Shown: positions 1 through 4,933 of the stretch, one piece after another
How positions within the stretch are numbered: the first letter of the stretch is position 1
Layout: each line of letters begins with the position of its first letter
DNA from: Ignavibacteriales bacterium
GTDB taxonomy: Bacteria; Bacteroidota; Ignavibacteria; Ignavibacteriales; Ignavibacteriaceae
Direction of reading: 5' to 3'
DNA: 8,101 nucleotides
Assembly (NCBI GenBank): GCA_020061995.1
Contig: JAGUXE010000351.1
Span: 1 to 8,101, forward strand
The notes under the pieces: model-generated
What the model saw: the letters and a program-made list of their open reading frames with translations, nothing else
The model's database searches: none
Told to the model about the DNA's origin: nothing
Made by a program: the position numbers and the translations under genes

Positions 1-75
1 ATAAATAACTTGTCAAGAATTTTAATGCAAATTGTTTAATTATTAAGGATTAAAATAATACTTTTAAGTTAATAT

Positions 76-558
76 TTATTCTTCTTCAAATAAATCTTCT
101 TTCTTAAACATTCTCAAAATAGCTGAAAGTGAAAAAAATCCCAAAAATGAACCAGTTAACAATGCCCGGTTTGAGTCGAAATTAGAAATAGAAAAATATT
201 CAAGAGTAACGTCAGTTAAAACAAAAAAAAGACTTATTACGAATAAATATTTAAAGTTGAATTTTTGAAGAATATTTTTTGGAATGAAGAATGCAGGTAA
301 CCCTCCGAAATAAATTCCAGTACATCTTGCACAAACATGAAAATAAAGATGATTAAAAGTTATCGATCTTTCTGGAAGTTGATGACATAAATTACCATAT
401 ACGAAATGTGAAAATGGTTCTATTACATGTAACAGCGAAGAATTGGGGAAGAGTGTATGAATAGAAAAACCTGCAATCCATATCAACAACAAAATAAAAC
501 CAATTATTCTGATTATTGTGAAGTTGCTGAGTTTTAGTATCTGTCCTAAAATATTCAA
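76..558 (-). CDS. DUF2085 family integral membrane protein
   Basis: A 160-residue protein of the DUF2085 family of small membrane proteins, whose biochemical role is unknown. The hallmark is visible at residues 58-86: CHQLPERS, then a short segment, then CARCTGIYFGG. It gives a conserved set C58, H59, H74, C76 and C79 that could bind a metal (inference). Hydrophobic stretches at about 15-36, 80-92, 103-120 and 132-149 suggest three to four membrane helices, and the C-terminus is acidic (EDLFEEE). The start is TTG at 558: an in-frame stop lies three codons upstream and no ATG precedes the conserved core. The TTG overlaps the TGA stop of the upstream propeller gene (TTGA on the minus strand), so translation is probably coupled. 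Family assignment is confident; function is not known. Confidence 0.85.
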   Translation of the reverse strand: MNILGQILKLSNFTIIRIIGFILLLIWIAGFSIHTLFPNSSLLHVIEPFSHFVYGNLCHQLPERSITFNHLYFHVCARCTGIYFGGLPAFFIPKNILQKFNFKYLFVISLFFVLTDVTLEYFSISNFDSNRALLTGSFLGFFSLSAILRMFKKEDLFEEE

Positions 559-1397
559 TCTATTCTAACTATTTTTTGAAAAATAAGGATTGTATTATGG
601 GTTAGAATTAATAGTCTATCATTTATCATTAAAGCTGATTTTATCTCATTATTAAACTCAAAACTATTTAGATCGAGTGGGATCTCATCAACATTATTTA
701 AGTAAATATTTTCTTTTGAAGAAAAGATCAAAAGACCGGATGAAAATTTAATATCAGATAATCGAAATGATAATCGTTTCTTACTGATTCCATTTCCAAA
801 TTCATCAAAAACAATAATAGACTTTCCATCTATAATAAAAATTTTACCATCGGGAGTAATCGTCATTTTAGTAGGATTTGATAAAGCATAACTTCCTGCA
901 TCATAACTACCGAATGAATGAGAAAACTTACCGAATAAATCGTATTTAATTATTCGTTTGTTTTCTGAATCAAGAATGAAAAAATCTCCTTGGAGGTTTG
1001 TTAAACATGAAACGGGAAAACCAAAAGATTCTTCAGTCTCCTTTAAATCGCGTTTACCGAAGGAGGAAACAAAATTCAGATCTTTATCAAATAATTGAAT
1101 TCTATGATTATTATAATCAGATACTAATATATTCAAGCCGGATGAGAAAATCGAGATAGGATTATCAAAAGAATTTTTCTCCCAACCATAACCTCCAGTT
1201 GTTTTATGAACTACTCCGTTTGTATCAAGTTTTATGATTTCATTTCTAGCAGCATCAGTTATGTAGATATAGCCTAGCGGACTGAAAGTGAAATCCGATG
1301 CATCTTCAAAGTTGCCAATCCAACCGGAATATTCAAATGATTGTGAAAATAATTGAATTGAAAAAAGAAAGAATATTGTTATGATATTTTTTGTCAT
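555..1397 (-). CDS. Exported NHL-repeat-type beta-propeller protein
   Basis: A 280-residue protein with a clear signal peptide: MTKN, a hydrophobic core (IITIFFLFSIQLF), then SQS with likely cleavage near residue 20. The rest is made of NHL-like propeller blades in which a 'gYIYITDaaRNEIIKLDtnG' type unit recurs, at about 35-61, 80-114, 126-163 and 173-203, followed by weaker blades to the end. This fold usually acts as a ligand- or protein-binding scaffold and is not often catalytic. No C-terminal sorting domain of type IX secretion is present, so it is probably periplasmic or surface-exposed. It is the first gene of a two-gene unit with the overlapping DUF2085 gene. No strong Shine-Dalgarno sequence precedes its ATG. 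The name rests on repeat appearance; its specific role cannot be told. Confidence 0.8.
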   Translation of the reverse strand: MTKNIITIFFLFSIQLFSQSFEYSGWIGNFEDASDFTFSPLGYIYITDAARNEIIKLDTNGVVHKTTGGYGWEKNSFDNPISIFSSGLNILVSDYNNHRIQLFDKDLNFVSSFGKRDLKETEESFGFPVSCLTNLQGDFFILDSENKRIIKYDLFGKFSHSFGSYDAGSYALSNPTKMTITPDGKIFIIDGKSIIVFDEFGNGISKKRLSFRLSDIKFSSGLLIFSSKENIYLNNVDEIPLDLNSFEFNNEIKSALMINDRLLILTHNTILIFQKIVRID

Positions 1398-1440
1398 CTT
1401 TAAAGGTTTATTTAACTTTTTAAGGTTCTAAAATAAGTCT

Positions 1441-1504
1441 AATTAGTGAATGAATAAAGAGGATTCAAATTGTTTTTTGCAAAAGACTTCACTAATTTTG
1501 AATC
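1441..1504. repeat. Two nested inverted repeats around the tRNA promoter
   Basis: AATTAGTGAA (1441-1450) is matched exactly by its reverse complement TTCACTAATT (1488-1497). GATTCAAA (1462-1469) is matched by TTTGAATC (1497-1504). The right arms lie on the predicted -10 region of the tRNA-Gln promoter, and the left arms lie upstream of the divergent propeller gene. They could be protein-binding half-sites or chance in AT-rich DNA. Confidence 0.35.
1470..1500 (+). promoter_or_regulatory. Promoter of tRNA-Gln
   Basis: TTGTTT (1470-1475), a 17-bp spacer, then TAATTT (1493-1498). The same right-hand box extended to TAATTTTG (1493-1500) fits the Bacteroidota -7 consensus TAnnTTTG, with TTG at 1470-1472 as the -33 element 20 bp away. 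Predicted transcription start is near 1505, just before the tRNA at 1511, which is the expected arrangement. Confidence 0.55.
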
Positions 1505-1510
1505 ACAATT

Positions 1511-1583
1511 TGCCCCATAGTGTAATTGGCAACACGTCTGACTCTGGATCAGAAGAGTTCAGGTTCGACCCCTGATGGGGCAG
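1511..1583 (+). tRNA. tRNA-Gln, anticodon CUG
   Basis: A complete cloverleaf can be folded by hand. Acceptor arm TGCCCCA/TGGGGCA (1511-1517 with 1576-1582); D-arm GTGT/ACAC (1520-1523 with 1532-1535); anticodon stem TCTGA/TCAGA (1537-1541 with 1549-1553) with loop CTCTGGA, anticodon CTG at 1544-1546; 5-nt variable loop; T-arm TCAGG/CCTGA (1559-1563 with 1571-1575) with loop TTCGACC. The U1-A72 pair and discriminator G73 (1583) are typical identity features of bacterial tRNA-Gln. The 3' CCA is not encoded (the DNA reads CAT after G73) and must be added after transcription. It reads CAG codons. Confidence 0.97.
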
Positions 1584-1590
1584 CATTAAT

Positions 1591-1623
1591 AGGTTTGGAA
1601 TAATATTTCAAACCTTTTTTTTT
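1591..1623 (+). terminator. Rho-independent terminator of tRNA-Gln
   Basis: A 10-bp stem, AGGTTTGGAA (1591-1600) with TTTCAAACCT (1606-1615) including one G-T pair, a 5-nt loop TAATA, and a run of nine T residues (1615-1623). It sits 8 nt after the tRNA. Read on the minus strand the hairpin lacks a U tract, so it should stop plus-strand transcription only. Confidence 0.9.
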
Positions 1624-1635
1624 GTGGGGAAGTAG

Positions 1636-1659
1636 AGGGATAACTGTTAAGATGTCCCT
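1636..1659. repeat. Imperfect palindrome between tRNA terminator and gene stump
   Basis: AGGGA (1636-1640) and TCCCT (1655-1659) are inverted arms around TAACTGTTA (1641-1649), itself palindromic apart from its centre. As a 22-bp palindrome (1637-1658), 8 of 11 positions per arm pair. It lies in the roughly 64 bp between the tRNA terminator and the truncated oxidoreductase gene, where the deletion junction must be. It could be a leftover of a mobile element or simply chance. Confidence 0.35.
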
Positions 1660-1687
1660 TTATATAATTAGTTGTTTATAATAATGG

Positions 1688-1777
1688 TTATTTAACTGGG
1701 TGAGTGTTCTTTGCTGAGAGAGCGCATGTAACACCGGCGGGACCTCCACCAACAATTATGATATCATACTTTTTCAT
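1688..1777 (-). pseudogene. Truncated FAD/NAD(P)-dependent oxidoreductase, N-terminal stump
   Basis: Reading from ATG at 1777 gives 29 codons to a TAA at 1688, beginning MKKYDIIIVGGGPAGVTCAL and ending SAKNTHPVK. The GGGPAG motif after a short beta strand is the classic FAD-binding Rossmann N-terminus of the pyridine nucleotide-disulfide oxidoreductase superfamily (thioredoxin reductase, NADH oxidase or CoA-disulfide reductase types), normally over 300 residues long. No continuation is found in any frame down to the tRNA terminator, so the rest was deleted and not merely frameshifted. A possible Shine-Dalgarno AAAGGA lies about 10 nt upstream. The stump begins 62 nt after the epimerase stop on the same strand, so the full gene was probably the last cistron of that operon. 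Translation of the stump is possible but unlikely to give a working protein. Confidence 0.75.
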
Positions 1778-1839
1778 TTTCTTTAAATCCTTTTTTTACT
1801 TTTAGTAATTCGATTTTCTGTTTGAATACTCATTCTGTT

Positions 1840-3480
1840 TTATATAATACTTTCATTATTTTTTCCGTTTTCCGGTGAAATCTGGTAAAATGCACTTAGT
1901 TGTCTAATCATACGTTGAAGTTCCTTACAATCAGGGGGTAGTGCCGACTCAGAAATTTTATCTTTCGGCATTTTATGGAGCAATCTTGCATATAAATCTT
2001 CAACCTCATCTTCGGCTAATTGCATAATAAGTCCGATATAATCATATACTTCCTGTTCAATTTTCTTTAATTCATTACTTGTTTTAAGTTCTCTAATAAT
2101 AATTAGTTTAAATAGAGAAATCGTTTCGCAAATCTCAATCGGTTCAAATCCTTCGGCAAATCTTCTGAGAGCTATATCGTCAATGTATTGAATCATCAAG
2201 CTTCTATCACCACTTCGGACTGTTGCCATTAATAAGTGATATAGAGTGCTTATATAACATTGGAAATCATTAGTGTCCAATTTGTTGTATCGTTCAAATT
2301 TGATTCGGTTTGCATCGGAATTTATTTGCTCGATTATCATTGGCAGAATGAGATCTTTTTTTTCAGTTAACGCTTCATAAATGATCAAATTAGTTCTTCT
2401 TGCTACTCGATGAAGTGCGGCTTCATTTTTTAACATCCATTCATCCGGATGACTTTTCAATTTTTCAAGAAGGAATAACAGTCTTCGTGTAATATGAAAC
2501 CTTGGTGCAGGTTCCCATTCCAAAGTTTTGCGGGTAAGACTTGAATCGACATTCAACTTTTTATCTATATATTTAATCATCCAGAATTTTTCGAACGGTT
2601 CATCGCAGAATATGTGGAAAAAATTTAATACTTTTTTTACAACTAATCCTGGATATGTAAAAAGTTTAGGCACATAAATTGGATTGAATGTCCTTCCAAA
2701 GAAATATGAAACTGCAATCTTATATAATTCTTTGTGCGATACAGAACCATCCGGACTGGCATTGAAAATGGTGAAATTTTCAAGTTGTTTAGTCTTCTTA
2801 ATTATTAACCTTATTAACGAAACAATATCATGAACGCGTATATACGGGATTGCAGATTCACCTTTACCGGCAAGTATCCTAGAATCCATTTTTCGTGATA
2901 AACATGTTGAAAGGAATTTATATAGCGGAGCATATTCACACCAATCGCTGTATACTGCAGCGAATCTTACTACAGAACATGGAAAAGAATTTGAATATTC
3001 TTTGGTTAAAATTTCACCGATTTTTTTACTACGTGCATATGCGAAATCACCATCAGGTTGAGATTGTTCATTTATCAATTCTTCGTTCAGTGGAAAGCTA
3101 CATGCCGCTAAAGAACTGGCAAAAATAAATCTTTTAATATTTATCCCTTTTGCAAATTCAAGTATGTTTTTTGTTCCTTCAATATTTGTACGTTGATATT
3201 CGGCATTCTCTTTATAAGTGAAATCGTAAAATGCGGCAAGATGAATAATGAAATCTGCACCATCATTTTCATTGATGTAATTCTTCACTTCGTTAAGTGT
3301 TTCCCGGTTTGCAATATCGCACTGTATCCAGTGAATATTTTTATGATATGGAATATTTGATTCTTTCCTCGATCTCCGGGCAATTGCATAAACGGTAAAT
3401 TCATCTTTGATATTCTCTAAAAGAGTTCTTCCGATAAAACCACTAGAACCAGTAATTACTATTGAAGGAAGATTATTCAT
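1840..3480 (-). CDS. NAD-dependent epimerase/dehydratase (extended SDR) with helical C-terminal domain
   Basis: The N-terminal ~330 residues are an extended short-chain dehydrogenase/reductase. Numbering from the ATG at 3495, the NAD-binding motif GSSGFIG is at 16-22, D60 follows a beta strand, HLAA is at 85-88, the catalytic serine region FASS is at 125-128 and the catalytic YxxxK is Y153/K157. Such enzymes oxidise, reduce or epimerise sugar-nucleotide or steroid/isoprenoid-like substrates; the substrate here is unknown. Residues ~345-505 form an extra all-helical region (Gf-x-piEi-x(4)-lfklii-ReL around 449-470) resembling the RsbRD-type N-terminal domain of stress regulators, unusual on an SDR. 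I prefer the ATG at 3480 (546 aa): GGAGAGG lies 6 nt upstream of it, while the 3495 ATG (551 aa) overlaps that ribosome site and lacks its own. It overlaps the preceding gene by 8 nt. Confidence 0.88.
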   Translation of the reverse strand: MNNLPSIVITGSSGFIGRTLLENIKDEFTVYAIARRSRKESNIPYHKNIHWIQCDIANRETLNEVKNYINENDGADFIIHLAAFYDFTYKENAEYQRTNIEGTKNILEFAKGINIKRFIFASSLAACSFPLNEELINEQSQPDGDFAYARSKKIGEILTKEYSNSFPCSVVRFAAVYSDWCEYAPLYKFLSTCLSRKMDSRILAGKGESAIPYIRVHDIVSLIRLIIKKTKQLENFTIFNASPDGSVSHKELYKIAVSYFFGRTFNPIYVPKLFTYPGLVVKKVLNFFHIFCDEPFEKFWMIKYIDKKLNVDSSLTRKTLEWEPAPRFHITRRLLFLLEKLKSHPDEWMLKNEAALHRVARRTNLIIYEALTEKKDLILPMIIEQINSDANRIKFERYNKLDTNDFQCYISTLYHLLMATVRSGDRSLMIQYIDDIALRRFAEGFEPIEICETISLFKLIIIRELKTSNELKKIEQEVYDYIGLIMQLAEDEVEDLYARLLHKMPKDKISESALPPDCKELQRMIRQLSAFYQISPENGKNNESII

Positions 3481-3880
3481 TCTTAACCTCTCCATTTGAT
3501 CTTGTCTTTATATAAAGATATAAAATGATAATACCCATCAAAAAATCCGAAATACCCGAAAGGATTATCACAGCTAATGAATTTATTAGGACGGAATAGC
3601 TGAATAGAAAAGTAGTTGAGACAACTTTTACAATAATTGAAAAAATTACAAGACACTCAAAACGTTTGGAATTATAAGCAGCCATAGCATAGCCGATAGC
3701 CATTGCGATGTGAAAAACTCCACCTTGCGAGCGGAAGAATCGTTCTCCACAAGTTCCATAACCTAAAAATTCTAGAAAAGAATCCGGAATTAGTATCAAA
3801 CCGACTCCGACCGAAAGCGAATGTAAAACAACAAGCCAGAGAAATATTGATAATTTTTTTTCAAAATCAACTGATTTCAT
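3473..3880 (-). CDS. Small four-helix membrane protein, unknown function
   Basis: A 135-residue hydrophobic protein. Predicted membrane helices lie at about 10-31, 53-69, 76-95 and 99-123, with a short charged C-terminal tail (KTRSNGEVKNE). Between helices 1 and 2 is a recognisable segment, FLGYGTCGERFFRSQGG, followed by VFHIAMAIGYAMAAY. The FxRxxGG plus small-residue helix pattern recalls several uncharacterised four-helix families (DUF4345- or DoxX-like), but I cannot assign it firmly. The gene starts with ATG at 3880 overlapping the phosphatase stop (ATGA), with AAGGAG (minus strand, 3894-3889) 8 nt upstream. The tight coupling on both sides implies it works with the phosphatase and the epimerase, perhaps anchoring them or handling a lipid-like substrate (inference). 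Confidence 0.8.
   Translation of the reverse strand: MKSVDFEKKLSIFLWLVVLHSLSVGVGLILIPDSFLEFLGYGTCGERFFRSQGGVFHIAMAIGYAMAAYNSKRFECLVIFSIIVKVVSTTFLFSYSVLINSLAVIILSGISDFLMGIIILYLYIKTRSNGEVKNE
3487..3493 (-). promoter_or_regulatory. Ribosome binding site that fixes the epimerase start at 3480
   Basis: GGAGAGG on the minus strand is placed 6 nt before the ATG at 3480. The upstream in-frame ATG at 3495 runs into this site and has no purine-rich sequence of its own. Confidence 0.7.
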
Positions 3881-4746
3881 AAACTAATCTCCTTAACATT
3901 TTGATTGTAAAGAAGTACGCCTTTACCTTTTTCATAACCGCATCTAGAAGCTATTACTTCACACTTAACTTTGAAGAGAAAATAAATTTTTCTCGTTTCG
4001 TTTATTAAAGATTCGTAGTTGCCTTGTCCTTTTGAAATAACAATATCAGCATTATGATATATATCCAAAAATTCCGTTGTGCCTTCTTCTAAATCAGTGC
4101 CAGCGATTGTACTGCCACTTTCAATTACTTCGCACAGTTTATTGATCTCCAATCGTTTAGCATCTTTGAGAGTAATATCATTTAAGATAGGTTTTGAACG
4201 GACTGCAAAAACAACTTTTTTAGGTAATAGTTCTTTTATTAAAAATTTATCAAACATAGCTTCTTCATAATTATCGCCTATGTAAAGGATAGTTTCTGCT
4301 TTACTGTAATCTTCTTTAAATCTTTTTAGAGATGATAAATCAATATTATTAGAAGCCATTCTGTTGATTTCATAATCAATATCAAAATCAGGGTTGGCAG
4401 CAAAATCTATTATGTTTCCTATTATTGCAATACGGATTGCTGTATCAAATTTATCTTGCGAACTATCCATCATCATTTTTAAGAACAGATAGTATTTTTC
4501 AGCTACCTTATAATTCTTTTCTTTAATTTTTTCATATGGATTTCCATTTCCGTAGTATTGTTCAAGAATTAATTGCATCTTTTTAGAAAATTTTGGGGCA
4601 CTGCAATCGTCTCCAATTTGTGCCGCTTCAGCACAAACTTCCTTTATTATTTTTAATTGTAACTCTTTATTTCCATCAGTAAAAAGCTTTGAAGAATTAT
4701 ATGCTTGTCTTATTATGCATGGGATACACGTCGGATCGAAAAACAT
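3877..4746 (-). CDS. ARMT1-like (DUF89) metal-dependent phosphatase
   Basis: A 289-residue member of the DUF89/ARMT1-like family, cytosolic metal-dependent phosphatases thought to remove damaged or unwanted phosphorylated metabolites such as sugar phosphates. The stand-alone prokaryotic type (archaeal AF1104-like) carries an N-terminal CxxC, seen here as C7 and C10 in PTCIPC. Other family blocks: AIRIAIIGNIIDF (103-115), YIGDNYEEAMFDK (155-167) with likely metal ligands D158 and N159, VRSKPILNDITLKDA (182-196) with D195 as a candidate third ligand, the GTDLEEGTTEF block (216-226), and DIVISKGQGNYESL (234-247). Length is normal and all core motifs are intact. It is the first gene of the minus-strand operon, and the ATG is preceded by AGG at short spacing. 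The natural substrate cannot be read from sequence; the epimerase neighbour suggests a sugar- or isoprenoid-phosphate context (inference). Confidence 0.88.
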   Translation of the reverse strand: MFFDPTCIPCIIRQAYNSSKLFTDGNKELQLKIIKEVCAEAAQIGDDCSAPKFSKKMQLILEQYYGNGNPYEKIKEKNYKVAEKYYLFLKMMMDSSQDKFDTAIRIAIIGNIIDFAANPDFDIDYEINRMASNNIDLSSLKRFKEDYSKAETILYIGDNYEEAMFDKFLIKELLPKKVVFAVRSKPILNDITLKDAKRLEINKLCEVIESGSTIAGTDLEEGTTEFLDIYHNADIVISKGQGNYESLINETRKIYFLFKVKCEVIASRCGYEKGKGVLLYNQNVKEISL

Positions 4747-4782
4747 TTTAACCTATATTTTTGTTTTTGCATCAATCAATAG

Positions 4783-4797
4783 CCAATTAAAGTGCCA
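4783..4797 (-). promoter_or_regulatory. Sigma-54 (-24/-12) promoter of the phosphatase operon
   Basis: On the minus strand, TGGCAC (4797-4792), TTTAA, then TTGG (4786-4783). The sigma-54 consensus is TGGCAC-N5-TTGC. The -24 element is perfect with correct spacing; the -12 element differs only by G for C at the last position (a C follows one base later). Predicted start is near 4771, leaving a 25-nt leader to the ATG at 4746. The divergent gene encodes a sigma-54 activator, which makes this call much stronger than the motif alone. Confidence 0.65.
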
Positions 4798-4845
4798 CAA
4801 TTAAAGTTAGTTTATTGAGAAATTATGCGATTATTTAAATTGAAG

Positions 4846-4879
4846 GATTGCAATAATGCAATAGATAATGCAATCTATT
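4846..4879. repeat. Cluster of TGCAAT repeats and overlapping palindromes
   Basis: ATAATGCAAT occurs twice in tandem with 12-bp period (4853-4862 and 4865-4874). ATTGCA-ATAA-TGCAAT (4847-4862) is a perfect palindrome with a 4-bp centre. AATAGAT-N6-ATCTATT (4860-4879) is another, and GATTGCA (4846-4852) also pairs with TGCAATC (4869-4875). The cluster lies about 75-108 bp upstream of the predicted sigma-54 start, a usual position for activator sites. Confidence 0.5.
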
Positions 4880-4886
4880 TCATTAG

Positions 4887-4910
4887 TGCAAAACAATTTG
4901 TAGTTTTGCA
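4887..4910. promoter_or_regulatory. Putative upstream activator site (palindrome) for the sigma-54 regulator
   Basis: TGCAAAAC (4887-4894) and GTTTTGCA (4903-4910) are perfect 8-bp inverted arms around an 8-bp centre. The TGCA-edged dyad is typical in form of Fis-type dimer sites used by NtrC-like activators. Its centre (about 4898) is some 127 bp upstream of the predicted sigma-54 start. It also lies only 24 bp before the regulator's ATG, over that gene's own likely promoter. Confidence 0.6.
4901..4908 (+). promoter_or_regulatory. Possible -7 box of the regulator gene
   Basis: TAGTTTTG matches the Bacteroidota-type TAnnTTTG box exactly, with a weak TTTC at 4878-4881 at 19-bp distance as a -33 element. 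A start near 4915 would leave a short leader holding the Shine-Dalgarno AAAGGAAGG (4921-4929). The box lies inside the palindrome at 4887-4910, so regulator binding would block it. Supported by motif and position only. Confidence 0.35.
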
Positions 4911-4933
4911 TTGACAAGTTAAAGGAAGGCGAA

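Noticed and set aside
1..75. Left edge sequence as a promoter or gene end
   Set aside because: AT-rich with a TTGTCA at 10-15, but nothing on the plus strand follows it except antisense to the DUF2085 gene; no terminator hairpin was seen either.
1511..1623. tRNA-Gln as an integration site of a genomic island
   Set aside because: No second copy of the tRNA 3' end, no integrase gene and no change in style of the neighbouring genes is visible in the window.
1688..1777. The 29-codon frame as a genuine small protein
   Set aside because: It matches the beginning of a large enzyme family and stops inside the first Rossmann unit, so a truncated gene is the simpler explanation.
2895..3128. Plus-strand open frame of 77 codons opposite the epimerase
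   Set aside because: It lies wholly antisense to a well-supported SDR coding region, resembles no family and has no convincing ribosome site.
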